A stretch of 64,000 nt of DNA from Arthrobacter endolithicus. GTDB taxonomy: Bacteria; Actinomycetota; Actinomycetes; Actinomycetales; Micrococcaceae. The notes beneath the pieces were generated by a model. The model had not been told where the DNA came from and searched no databases. It saw nothing but the letters and a program-made list of their open reading frames with translations. Position 1 is the first letter of the stretch. Each line of letters starts with the position of its first letter. Position numbers and translations under genes: made by a program. The stretch spans positions 248,001 through 312,000 of the forward strand of contig NZ_JAPNLH010000002.1 of assembly GCF_026627425.1 (NCBI RefSeq). The letters run 5' to 3'. This document shows, piece by piece, positions 18,680 to 26,616 of the stretch.

Positions 18680-19141
18680 TCAGCCCTGCCGCCACGTATT
18701 ATCCGTTAGGTGCGACCCGGCCTGTGGACCCATCTGTAGCATGCCGCCGTCAACGGACCAGGACGGCCCCCGGAGCCACACAGTTGGCGGTTATGCCATG
18801 CTCGCCCAGTTCCAGCGCCACCGTCTTCATCAGTCCGCCGAGCCCGTGTCTAGCGGCGTCATAGGCCGGTACGGTCCGTATTCAGCGTCCGGCACCAGTC
18901 GGAGTACCCCAGCTCCAGGAATTTCAGTCCGTCCCCTGCCCCGGCGTTGTTGACAAAGACGTCCAGACCGCCAAGGGACTGCGCCAAATCGTCAACGACG
19001 TCACCGCAGTCAGGAAGTTCGGTAGTGTCCAATCTGGCGACAAAGGCCTTTCGCCCGAGTTCGCGAACCTGCTGAGCCATTTCCCGCGCCCGTCCCCGAA
19101 TCCGCCCCGGTGACGATCGATGTACTGGGGGAATACGTCAT
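18680..19141 (-). pseudogene. Broken short-chain dehydrogenase/reductase gene
   Basis: An SDR can be read in pieces on the minus strand. From ATG 19141, which has a good AGAGGAAA ribosome site, the cofactor motif MTYSPSTSIVTGADSG is followed by a frameshift. The next frame gives AQQVRELGRKAFVARLDTTE and LDVFVNNAGAGDG up to TLNTDRTG. After a missing piece of about 45 codons, which would hold the catalytic Ser, another frame gives AYDAARHGLGGLMKTVALEL and HGITANCVAPGA. A second gap leads to the tail VDGGMLQMGPQAGSHL, ending at 18680. Two internal deletions and several frameshifts make it non-functional. An intact relative would be about 260 residues. Confidence 0.85.
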
Positions 19142-19239
19142 GGCGTTTCCTCTCGCTTGGATAATCGCAGGTTTTGGGCAATTCCGGATATCAGTAGGCC
19201 TCCATTGTTTTATGCGGCGGCGTCCTAGCACAATGGACT

Positions 19240-20475
19240 ATGACGGTCTTCTTACGAACTCTCGAAACTGCAGTCCCGCCCACGGTCCTGATCCAGGATG
19301 AAGCACGGGACGTTTTTGCATCCCAACCCGGGCTCACCCGTTTGGGCACCAGACTGGTGCGGACTTGTTTCGATGCCTCGGGCATTGACACCCGGTATAC
19401 GGCCGTCGGTGAGCTGACCCGGAGCCAACGAAGCGAGAACCCGGTGTTTTTCGACGCCGGTTCGAACGAAATGTTCAGCCCCAGCACCAAGGTCAGAAAC
19501 GACATATTTGCCGTGGAAGCGACCCGGCTCTTCGTGGAGTCCGCCCAAAAGGCCCTCGATGCCTGTGCCGGCATCGGCCCCGGCGACGTCACTCACGTCA
19601 TCACGGTCTCCTGCACGGGATTCTTTAACCCGGGCCCCGACTACAAGGTGGTCCGTGCGCTCGGGCTAGACCCTTCGGTGCAGCGGTTCCACCTCGGATT
19701 CATGGGCTGTTACGCAGCCTTTCCAGCGCTGCGCGCGGCAAAGTCTTTCTGCGAGGCCGATCCGGAAGCCGTTGTCCTCGTGGTCAGCGCGGAACTGTGC
19801 TCCCTGCACGTGCGCACCTCCAACAACCCGGACACCATCATGGGGTCCTCACTCTTTGCCGACGGGGCCGCCGCAGCTGTTGTCAGCGCCCGCGATCTCC
19901 CGCAGGGCGGTGCCTGCATAAGTCTGGATCGCTTCGAAACCACGCTGACGCCGGTGGGTGAGGAATCGATGGCGTGGAACATCGGCGACGAGGGCTTCGA
20001 GATGGTCCTCGGAAGCTACGTCCCGCACATCATTGACGACCACATCGTGGGAGCTCTGGAGCCCCTGCTGGCCGCAGATCCGTCCGTTCGAGGCCTGCCG
20101 TACCGGGAGATCAAGCACTGGGCCATTCACCCGGGGGGGCGCAGCATTCTGGACAAGGTGGAAGCCAAACTCGGCCTCGACGCGGATCAGCTTGTGCCGG
20201 CCCGGGAGACCCTGCGCAAATACGGCAATATGAGCAGCGCAACGGTGATGTTCGTGCTCAAGCACATTCTCGATCAGTCCACCGGCAGCGAGAATGAACG
20301 CATCTGCGCCATGGCATTCGGGCCAGGTCTGACAGTGGAGACAGGACTGTTCAGCAAAGTCCCTGCCCACGCGGAAGCGACGGCGGGCAGGACGTCCGAG
20401 GAGACCGCCGGGGAACAGGCGGAAAGTGACCCGTTCGACGAGGAGCGGACCGCTGCACTGCCGGCCCGGGTTTGA
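19240..20475 (+). CDS. Type III polyketide synthase (chalcone synthase-like)
   Basis: The 411-residue enzyme has the Cys-His-Asn triad of type III polyketide synthases: C157 in GFMGCYAAF, H297 in WAIHPGG and N330 in YGNMSSATV. Such homodimers extend an acyl-CoA starter with malonyl-CoA and cyclise the chain. It heads a three-gene run with a methyltransferase and a flavin monooxygenase, the same enzyme set as the Streptomyces srsABC phenolic-lipid operon, so an alkylresorcinol or alkylpyrone product from a fatty acyl starter is likely. The C-terminal tail of about 45 residues beyond the core is acidic and probably disordered. No strong ribosome site precedes the ATG. Confidence 0.93.
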   Translation: MTVFLRTLETAVPPTVLIQDEARDVFASQPGLTRLGTRLVRTCFDASGIDTRYTAVGELTRSQRSENPVFFDAGSNEMFSPSTKVRNDIFAVEATRLFVESAQKALDACAGIGPGDVTHVITVSCTGFFNPGPDYKVVRALGLDPSVQRFHLGFMGCYAAFPALRAAKSFCEADPEAVVLVVSAELCSLHVRTSNNPDTIMGSSLFADGAAAAVVSARDLPQGGACISLDRFETTLTPVGEESMAWNIGDEGFEMVLGSYVPHIIDDHIVGALEPLLAADPSVRGLPYREIKHWAIHPGGRSILDKVEAKLGLDADQLVPARETLRKYGNMSSATVMFVLKHILDQSTGSENERICAMAFGPGLTVETGLFSKVPAHAEATAGRTSEETAGEQAESDPFDEERTAALPARV

Positions 20476-20494
20476 CGGCGGTGCAACTGCTGTG

Positions 20495-21235
20495 ATGCTG
20501 GGCCAACTGCAGACCCGTGCCGCGGATGCCGTCGAAGAAATGGACCGATCCGACTGCGATCCGCAGCTACTGGAGCGCACCTATGCGCAGTTTCCGCTGA
20601 TCAACGCCGCGGTGTCCGGGTGGCGGCGCACCTACACGCACGTGTTGCGTCCCCTGCTCTCCCGCAGTCGGACGTCGACGTTGCTGGACATTGGCTGCGG
20701 CGGCGGAGACGTTCCACGACGGCTGGCGCGGTGGGCGGCACAGGACGGATTACCGTTGGACATCACCGCCATCGACCCGGATGAGCGGGCCTTCGCCTAT
20801 GCCGCTGACCAGCCGCCGGTACCCCGGCTGCGGTTCCGGCGTGCTTTCAGCTCGGAACTCGTGGCCGAGGGGGCCACCTTTGATCTGGTCGTCTCCAACC
20901 ATGTGCTTCATCACCTCAGCGCCGTGCAGCTGCACGGTCTCCTGGCGGACTCCCGACTCTTGGCCACGCAGGCCAGCGTGCACAGCGACATTGCGCGCAG
21001 TCCGCTGGCCTACGCCCTCTTTTCCGCCGGAACATTGCCTGTCTTCCACCGTTCATTCATCCGCGCCGACGGCCTGACCTCCATACGCCGTAGTTACACG
21101 GCGCCGGAACTTCGGTCCGCCGTACCGCCACCATGGCGGGTGCAGCCGCAGGGCCCGTTCCGAAACCTGCTCATGTACCGGGCTGAGGCCCATCCGCCGG
21201 TGGCCGGTTCACCGGAGTCAACGCCCGATGCATGA
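20495..21235 (+). CDS. Class I SAM-dependent methyltransferase
   Basis: The protein (246 residues from ATG 20495) has motif I LLDIGCGGGDVPRRL near residue 62, an acidic loop AIDPDE and the segment VVSNHVLHHL, typical of small-molecule methyltransferases related to UbiG. The frame is open further upstream inside the preceding gene, but those residues do not look conserved. It starts 20 bases after the polyketide synthase stop and its end overlaps the monooxygenase gene by eight bases, so it belongs to the operon and probably methylates the phenolic product. In srsABC the methyltransferase is a membrane ICMT-like protein; this one is soluble and unrelated. Confidence 0.88.
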   Translation: MLGQLQTRAADAVEEMDRSDCDPQLLERTYAQFPLINAAVSGWRRTYTHVLRPLLSRSRTSTLLDIGCGGGDVPRRLARWAAQDGLPLDITAIDPDERAFAYAADQPPVPRLRFRRAFSSELVAEGATFDLVVSNHVLHHLSAVQLHGLLADSRLLATQASVHSDIARSPLAYALFSAGTLPVFHRSFIRADGLTSIRRSYTAPELRSAVPPPWRVQPQGPFRNLLMYRAEAHPPVAGSPESTPDA

Positions 21236-22451
21236 CGTCATCATCTCCGGCGGCGGTCCGGTGGGACTTTTTTTGGGTGGGCTGCTGCGCCAATCCGGGG
21301 TGGACGTGCTGGTGCTGGAGAAACGCACGCAACGCAGCGATCACTCCCGGGCCATTGGCATCCATCCGCCGTCCCTGGCCGCGTTGGAAGGCGTTGGAGC
21401 CGCCGCTCCCCTGATCGCTCAAGGCGTGCAGATCCACAACGGCGTGGCGCGAACCCAAGGCAGGGATCTGGCTGGTCTGTCTTTTTCCGGTGGGAGGACG
21501 GCGTATCCGTTTGTCCTGGCGGTACCGCAAACCGTCACGGAATCGGTGTTGGAACAGCGACTGCGTGCCCATGGATCCGATGTCATGGTGCGGGGTGCGC
21601 AGGTAATGCGCGCGCACGACGACGGAACACAAGTTACGGTCTCGGCCCGCATCCGCCGGTCGGAAACGGACAGGCACGTCGGGCTGGACCGGAGCATGGG
21701 GCCAGATCCGGGCATCGGGCCGGGGCGAGGAGTAGAACACGCAGGCGATACCTACGCTGAGTTTAGCGCGCGTCTGCTCGTGGGCGCCGACGGCGCGCGC
21801 TCGGCCCTTCGCTCGCAGCTGGACGTCGCAACCTACAGCCGCGACTATCCGGACACCTACCTGATGGGCGATTTTCGGGACAACACCGGTGATGGTGCAA
21901 CGGCGGTGCTCCACCTGGAACCCGGGGGCATCGTGGAGTCCTTCCCCCTGCCGGGCGGGGTCAGGCGCTGGGTGGTCCATACCGATGCTCTCTGCGGCCA
22001 GCCCACTGCCGGATCCCTGGCCGAGCTGATCCGGGCACGGACCGGCGCCGTCGTCGATCCCGACACGAACAGCATGCTCAGCGCCTTCACCGTCCGCTCC
22101 AGGCTGGCCCGCCGCCTGATCCGTGGACGGTTGGCGTTGATCGGCGATGCCGCGCATGAGATCAGCCCGATTGGTGGTCAGGGGATGAATCTGGGCTGGC
22201 TGGACGCCGTCGCGCTGGCACCGATCATCACCGCAGCACTCGACGGGAAACCTTCGGCCAGCGCACTGCACGCCTTCGAACGGAGCCGGCAGCGGGCTGC
22301 CCGGCAGGCCGTTCGACAGGCACACCTGAACATGGCGCTGGGCCGTCCTCTGCCGCGGGCGGTCATGGCTATCCGCAATCGGGCCTTGGCGCAACTGGTC
22401 GCCGCGCCCGCTGTGCACAATTTCGTGGCCCGCCGCTTCACCATGCAGTGA
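21228..22451 (+). CDS. FAD-dependent aromatic monooxygenase
   Basis: The 407-residue protein is a group A flavoprotein hydroxylase (PHBH/UbiH type). Visible are the dinucleotide motif ISGGGPVGLFLGG at about 6-18, the DG motif LVGADGARSALR near 185 and the GD motif ALIGDAAHEISPIGGQGMN near 305. It would hydroxylate an aromatic ring using NAD(P)H and oxygen. ATG 21228 overlaps the methyltransferase end by eight bases. By position it should hydroxylate the polyketide-derived phenol, perhaps on the way to a quinone, as SrsC does. Residues near 130-165 form a variable insert. Confidence 0.92.
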   Translation: MHDVIISGGGPVGLFLGGLLRQSGVDVLVLEKRTQRSDHSRAIGIHPPSLAALEGVGAAAPLIAQGVQIHNGVARTQGRDLAGLSFSGGRTAYPFVLAVPQTVTESVLEQRLRAHGSDVMVRGAQVMRAHDDGTQVTVSARIRRSETDRHVGLDRSMGPDPGIGPGRGVEHAGDTYAEFSARLLVGADGARSALRSQLDVATYSRDYPDTYLMGDFRDNTGDGATAVLHLEPGGIVESFPLPGGVRRWVVHTDALCGQPTAGSLAELIRARTGAVVDPDTNSMLSAFTVRSRLARRLIRGRLALIGDAAHEISPIGGQGMNLGWLDAVALAPIITAALDGKPSASALHAFERSRQRAARQAVRQAHLNMALGRPLPRAVMAIRNRALAQLVAAPAVHNFVARRFTMQ

Positions 22452-22452
22452 G

Positions 22453-22484
22453 GTCAGTAGGCGGTGCCGTCAGTAAGCGGTGCC
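22453..22484. repeat. 16-base tandem duplication
   Basis: GTCAGTAGGCGGTGCC at 22453-22468 is followed directly by a copy with one change (GTCAGTAAGCGGTGCC, 22469-22484), just past the monooxygenase stop codon. Confidence 0.6.
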
Positions 22485-22533
22485 GTCGGCACGCAGCCGC
22501 GTCTGCAGGCAGGGTCCCCGGCAGACACCGCCC

Positions 22534-22884
22534 TCAGGCGCCGACCACGCCGTCGAGATAAAACCAGCGCCCGCCGGCCCGGACAAAACGGCTGCGCTCG
22601 CGCTGAGTGCCAGCGCCGTCGTCGTGCTTAAAATAGGCACGGAACTCCACCTCTCCCGTCGTGTCCAGCGGGCCGCCGGCCGTTGTGGAAAGGATGTCCA
22701 GCCGGGACCAACGCAGGGTCGGATCAAGCTCAAATCTCTCCGGCCGGCTGCTTGAATGCCAGCTGTGCCGAAGATACGCAGCATCGCCAACAGCAAAGGC
22801 CGTGTAGCGCGACCGCATCAGCGATTCGGCGGTGGGCGGCGTGCCGTCGCTCTCCAGATAGCGCCCACAGTCGCCGGAGTCGCT
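22534..22884 (-). pseudogene. YchJ/UPF0225 family protein lacking its N-terminus
   Basis: The frame reads GRYLESDGTPPTAESLMRSR, then YTAFAVGDAAYLRHSW and the tail RSRFVRAGGRWFYLDG, an almost complete YchJ-family domain (UPF0225). The family normally begins with a SEC-C zinc motif such as CPCGSG. Here only SDSGDCGRYL precedes it, as if the CPCGSG-to-CCGRY segment had lost bases, and no start codon lies between the domain and the stop of the upstream gene at 22886. The frame continues upstream only through that other gene. I read it as a 5'-truncated gene; a start inside the overlapping gene (ATG near 22971) is the alternative. Confidence 0.65.
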
Positions 22885-22885
22885 T

Positions 22886-23368
22886 TTACTCTTGATGCCG
22901 GTCCTCGGACTCAGTGGCCTCCGGCGGGAGCTGGTGCCTCCCCGGTCTCTCGTCCAGCCGTTCGGATCCATCAGCCGTGTGCTCGGCCGGGTTGCGGGCG
23001 GAGGTGGTGGTCTCTGGTGTTGCGCGCCGCCGATTGGAAGCAACGTCGGGATCAAGCCTGTCCGCCTCACGCAGCTGCTCGTCGGTGCGACTCCGCGCGG
23101 TCTGGGCGTGTTCCTGGCGCTGGCTTGCTTCCCTCCGAAGCTTCTCGGCGTTGATTTCCGCCTCTTTCGCGTCGGCATCCGCCCTGGCCGCTTTGGCCTC
23201 GCTTTCGCGGGCGCGGAAGGCGTCGTTCTCCGCTGACTCGCGGAGCTCTCCGGCGTGTTGCCGGTTCGCTGCGACCTTCCGCCTGCGTCCCAAGGAGAAC
23301 AGTAGCCCCAAAATTATCAGTACTACGATCACGACGACGATTATCCAGATCACCGTAGTTGTATCCAT
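22886..23368 (-). CDS. Single-pass membrane protein with charged helical tail
   Basis: The 160-residue protein starts with one strong membrane segment (VIWIIVVVIVVLIILGLLF, about 6-25) followed by RRRK, then a highly charged Ala/Glu/Arg region (about 33-100) likely to form a long helix or coiled coil, then a disordered polar C-terminus. By the positive-inside rule the tail is cytoplasmic. ATG 23368 follows AAAGAGG. Proteins of this architecture are common in Micrococcaceae, but I know no function. Confidence 0.75.
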   Translation of the reverse strand: MDTTTVIWIIVVVIVVLIILGLLFSLGRRRKVAANRQHAGELRESAENDAFRARESEAKAARADADAKEAEINAEKLRREASQRQEHAQTARSRTDEQLREADRLDPDVASNRRRATPETTTSARNPAEHTADGSERLDERPGRHQLPPEATESEDRHQE

Positions 23369-23738
23369 ACGATCCGCCTCTTTCCGCTGCCCACAATCGA
23401 TATAGCCCCAGTAAAGCGCACAACGAGCGGTATGGCCATGGGAGTAGCCCGCTTTCTCGCGGGTCAGAAAGACCAGCGCACTTTACCTTGGTCAGCTGAG
23501 CCAGAGATACGCGGTGGTGAGCGCGGCGCCCCTGCAGTCCGGCAGGGGGTTTGCGCGGAAGGCCAGCATCAGTTCGCACGGTGTCGGCCGGCCGCCGTGC
23601 GGACCGTGGTGATGATTCCACGGTACCTTGGGCGTGCCGTATAGCGCGCTGAAGGACGAAGTCCACGCATCTGGCCCACAGGTCTTCAATCCACACCTCC
23701 TCGGCTTTTTTGCCGCCTCAACAGGTGGTTTCTGCCCG
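23369..23738. other. Gap with no established gene
   Basis: Apart from the small frame described at 23492-23689, nothing is recognised. The bases AGTAAAGCGC (near 23410) and GCGCACTTTAC (near 23475) form an imperfect inverted repeat of unknown meaning. Confidence 0.4.
23492..23689 (-). CDS. Possible small protein, unknown
   Basis: A TTG at 23689 lies six bases after a perfect AGGAGG and opens a 65-codon frame. The product has the odd stretch PWNHHHGPHGG and ends LTTAYLWLS. An overlapping frame from GTG 23696 starts MWIEDLWARCVDFVLQ and also looks plausible for about 20 codons, so the region may be a frameshifted remnant. It directly follows the glucosaminidase fragment on the same strand. I do not recognise the family. 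Confidence 0.35.
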   Translation of the reverse strand: MKTCGPDAWTSSFSALYGTPKVPWNHHHGPHGGRPTPCELMLAFRANPLPDCRGAALTTAYLWLS

Positions 23739-24062
23739 CTAGTGCTGCCAGCCCGTTCGTTCCAAAGTCCTCATGGTGCCGGTGAGTACGCGTTCATAGG
23801 AGGGGTCGGTCGCGTACCCGGCCCGGGCCACCTCGGCCGCAAATGCGTACGGGTCCGGGGCAGCCAGGAAAGCCTTGGCATAGCGTGAGTTCTTGCGCAG
23901 GAATTCACCGTGGGCGATAAAGGCCGCCGCCGGATCCGGGTAGACGCGAAACCAGTCCCTCACTTCGTAGTCATACTTCCCATCCGGGCGTTGGGACACC
24001 GAGATGATCTCGGGAAAGCCTTTGACATCAGGACTTTTAAAGACCTCACGGGTTCGCAACAA
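23739..24062 (-). pseudogene. C-terminal fragment of a GH73 glucosaminidase (FlgJ-type)
   Basis: The 107 codons match the C-terminal half of a mannosyl-glycoprotein endo-beta-N-acetylglucosaminidase domain. TREVF is the usual TREV strand, and FRVYPDPAAAFIAHGEFL, SRYAKAF and ARAGYATDPSYERVL are the characteristic C-terminal helices. The N-terminal half with the catalytic Glu is absent: the sequence upstream on this strand (24063-24200) reads as Arg-rich junk in this frame. The only start is a TTG without a good ribosome site. It is best seen as a decayed peptidoglycan hydrolase. Confidence 0.75.
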
Positions 24063-24220
24063 CTTCCTGGTGGGTTCCGGGTCGGTGGCGTGGGCCTTGT
24101 CACGTCGTCGTCGTCTCTTCGTCCCTACGCCGTCGCTGCGGCGTCCACCTTCCGTCCTCAGCGGCGCATGGGAGGAGTTTAATCCCAGGCCAGAAAGGGA
24201 TGAGCTGGTGGAGAAGTTCT

Positions 24221-24916
24221 TCAGCGGTGGTGGTGCCCGTCCAGGTCGACTCCTCGGAGCCGGTCCGTCAGTGCGGGGTTCGGCAAGACTCCGAGCTCCT
24301 CGTCAAGCAGCTGGGCAAAGGCCCGGAAACAACGGGCGGCCTCGTAGCGGTTTCCTTGAATCAGATGGGCGGAAATCAATGCCTCAGCAGCCGACTCCCT
24401 CAGCGGTTCCGCCCGTAGAGCGGCAATACCAGCCTGCGTTGCCAAGGCGTGCTGGCCTGCCGCGGTCATCGACCGGCAGGCGGCTTCTAGGGCCTGAACG
24501 CGAAGCAAACGGAACGTATCCTGCGCGCCGGTAGCCCATTCCTCGTGCCAGCCCGGCAGTAGATCTTCGGACAGGAGGTTAATCTCCGTCATGCCGAGTT
24601 CGCCGCCCGCGATGGAGAGCACCGCAGCTAAGCGAGCGTCGGGTAGGTCTACAACGGCGTCCAGTATTAGCTCCTCACCGACGGCTTGCACCCAGCTGCG
24701 CGGAAGCTGCCATAAAGCCCGGCGGAGGTTGGCACGGCCCTGCTGGTCCGGTTGGTCCGGCCACAGCGCTCCGGCTGCCGTCGAACGGGAAACAGGTTGC
24801 CCCTGCAGCGCCAGGTAGGCAAGGATGCGCCGGCCCGGTAGCGTCAGCCGTACCATCGGATACACGCCCAGGCGTCCCACCACGGCAACTCGCCGTCCAG
24901 TACCTGTCATTCCCAT
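24221..24916 (-). CDS. SARP-type (BTAD domain) transcriptional regulator
   Basis: The protein (231 residues from ATG 24916; ATG 24910 is also possible) has an N-terminal OmpR-like winged helix (RRVAVVGRLGVYP and GRRILAYLALQGQPVSRSTA) that includes the SARP pattern ALWPDQP...ANLRRALWQL, then a bacterial transcriptional activation domain with TPR-like helices ending ALTDRLRG. This is a minimal SARP of the AfsR/ActII-4 class, usually tied to secondary metabolism. It is divergent from the frameshifted membrane-protein gene at 25137 and lies 1.8 kb from the polyketide synthase operon. Which of them it controls is not known. Confidence 0.88.
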   Translation of the reverse strand: MGMTGTGRRVAVVGRLGVYPMVRLTLPGRRILAYLALQGQPVSRSTAAGALWPDQPDQQGRANLRRALWQLPRSWVQAVGEELILDAVVDLPDARLAAVLSIAGGELGMTEINLLSEDLLPGWHEEWATGAQDTFRLLRVQALEAACRSMTAAGQHALATQAGIAALRAEPLRESAAEALISAHLIQGNRYEAARCFRAFAQLLDEELGVLPNPALTDRLRGVDLDGHHHR

Positions 24917-25136
24917 CGACCTCAAGACCGAAGGTCCACACCAACCTGCGCCAGGAATGTGAGAAAACGTGGCGTAGCGAGAAGGCCCCCGGACGGTGCG
25001 AATGTCCCTCGAGCTTTGACTATCCTTAGTGCGCGGAAGAATGTCAAGTGCGGCGATTAGGCATATTATCAAGAGCATCGATGGGCTTGTTTAGCACGCG
25101 CCCGCGCCGCTGCTTTGCGCGCGGACCGGTAGGAGT

Positions 25137-25599
25137 ATGACCATGACCGAGGATCCAGTACTTCGGCAAGAACTTTCTCAACGCATCCAGTCCCGCAGGG
25201 CAAACATCCGCACCCTACTGCAACGCGCCCGGCCGCGGCGGAACCGACTGGCGAATCTGAGCATTATGGGCAGCGCCGTAGCAGCGGTGCTGACCGCCGG
25301 CCCGGCGATTGGCGGCCAAAACCTTTACCGCCACTCTGCAGAGCCGATTGGGCTTGGCAGATGATTCCACGGCGTGGCGACTTCTGTGCCTGGGCGCTTT
25401 CCTCCTCTCCCTCTTTGCAGCGATCGCGACTGATCTCAGTAACTCCAGGGATTTGGCCGGCCGAGTCAGTGCCGGCGAGAGCTGCAATGCGGAGCTGGAA
25501 GGGCTCCCGACCTTGCTCGATTTCGCGCAACTGCCGATTCCCGAGGCGGCGGATTCCTGGCCTACGTGTCCTGCCGAACTCGTTGTCGTAGCCGGATGA
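25137..25599 (+). pseudogene. Two-helix membrane protein gene with a one-base frameshift
   Basis: ATG 25137 follows AGGAG and opens a frame with a basic N-terminus (SQRIQSRRANIRTLLQRARP) and a first membrane segment (SIMGSAVAAVLTAGPAIGG), stopping at 25364. The next frame (to 25599) continues as KTFTATLQSRLGLA, a second membrane segment (WRLLCLGAFLLSLFAAIATDL) and a helix LEGLPTLLDFAQLP. Removing one C near 25316-25317 joins them into a single protein of about 150 residues, a pattern I associate with a conserved actinobacterial hypothetical family. It is divergent from the SARP gene. The shift may be a true mutation or a sequencing error. Confidence 0.75.
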
Positions 25600-25671
25600 G
25601 GCCCGTCACTACGACTCTAGGGTTAGCAGACCATCCGTGTCAGCCCACCGACGTGGTGGAGCACTCTCCAT

Positions 25672-25716
25672 AAAGAAAACCGCCGGAACCCTCACATTCT
25701 TCGGGTTCCAGCGGTT
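25672..25716 (-). terminator. Rho-independent terminator of tRNA-Ala
   Basis: On the minus strand AACCGCTGGAACCC pairs with GGGTTCCGGCGGTT (arms 25703-25716 and 25678-25691, one mismatch) around an 11-base loop, followed by TTCTTT. It sits four bases past the tRNA-Ala 3' end. Confidence 0.85.
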
Positions 25717-25717
25717 T

Positions 25718-25795
<78 letters not shown>

Positions 25796-25817
25796 AATCT
25801 GATGCCGCCGTTGTGGA

Positions 25818-25848
25818 GTTTTACGTCCTTGCCGGAGCAACTTGTCAA
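25818..25848 (-). promoter_or_regulatory. Candidate promoter of tRNA-Ala
   Basis: A perfect TTGACA (25843-25848, minus strand) is followed after 19 bases by TAAAAC (25818-25823). This would start transcription about 15 bases before the mature tRNA. The spacer is slightly long. Confidence 0.5.
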
Positions 25849-25902
25849 TCTTAGAACAGTACTTCTCCAGATACCAAATCGGCGTAAATACGGGCCGGAA
25901 GC

Positions 25903-26598
25903 TCAGTCCTCCACGGGTTCTGACTGCGGTTCGGGCAAGGTGCCGGCGTTATGCTCGGTGAGCTTCCAGCGGCGCTCTCCCGCCGCACCGCGGGCGTTCC
26001 CGGCTTCCTCCAGAACGGACCAGTTGCAGTTGGACAGCCCGGACAGGGTGCCCCAATAGTCATACGGCAGCCCCATCAGCCGCGCGATGGCAACCCGCGC
26101 CGCACCGCCATGGGTGGCCACAATTAAAGTTCCCCCCGGCTCAACACCGCTCAGTGCTTCCAGTACGCCCAATCGCATCCGATCGGCGACCTCGAGCCGG
26201 GTCTCCCCTCCTCCTGCCCGGACGCTGATGTCATCGCGTTCCCAGCGGAGCAGGTCCACCGGATAGTCACGCGCAATCTGCTCAAAAGTCAGCCCCTGCC
26301 AAGACCCAGCATAGGTTTCCCGCAGCCTTGGATCCGTGGCAATGTCCAGTGAAGTCAAGTCAGCCAGCGCTTGGGCCGTAGCCCGGGCACGTCGAAGGTC
26401 GGAGGACACAAGGCGGGCAGGCCCGACGGCGGCCAGCAAGGCCGCGGCCTTATCCGCCTGCGCACGGCCGACGTCGTCGAGCTCTATGTCCGCCTGGCCC
26501 TGGAAACGCTGATCAGCGTTCCACAGTGTCCTCCCATGGCGCCAGAAGACAACCCGCCGGACGGCACCGGCGGGTGGCAAAATTGTTGAGCTGCTCAT
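25903..26598 (-). CDS. Histidine phosphatase family protein (phosphoglycerate mutase-like)
   Basis: The 231-residue protein has the phosphohistidine motif WRHGRTLWN (R20-H21-G22) and the second catalytic His in IVATHGGAARVAI, so it is a branch-1 histidine phosphatase. Substrate is not determined by these motifs; cobC/gpmB-like phosphatases in this genomic position act on small phosphate esters. It begins 18 bases after rsfS on the same strand and is probably the last gene of the nadD-hyp-rsfS transcript. The C-terminal 35 residues are Glu-rich and look disordered. Confidence 0.9.
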   Translation of the reverse strand: MSSSTILPPAGAVRRVVFWRHGRTLWNADQRFQGQADIELDDVGRAQADKAAALLAAVGPARLVSSDLRRARATAQALADLTSLDIATDPRLRETYAGSWQGLTFEQIARDYPVDLLRWERDDISVRAGGGETRLEVADRMRLGVLEALSGVEPGGTLIVATHGGAARVAIARLMGLPYDYWGTLSGLSNCNWSVLEEAGNARGAAGERRWKLTEHNAGTLPEPQSEPVED

Positions 26599-26616
26599 GG
26601 GTGCCGCAATACCTCC

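Noticed and set aside
18859-19080. Stand-alone 73-residue protein
   Set aside because: It is the middle piece of the broken SDR gene; the flanking pieces continue the fold in other frames.
22470-22796. Minus-strand frame ending GGVCRGPCLQTRLRADGTAY
   Set aside because: Most of it overlaps the YchJ-like domain in another frame, and it lacks a ribosome site and a recognisable family.
25309-25599. Independent 96-residue membrane protein
   Set aside because: It has no ribosome site and continues the upstream 75-codon frame after a one-base shift, so both are parts of one gene.
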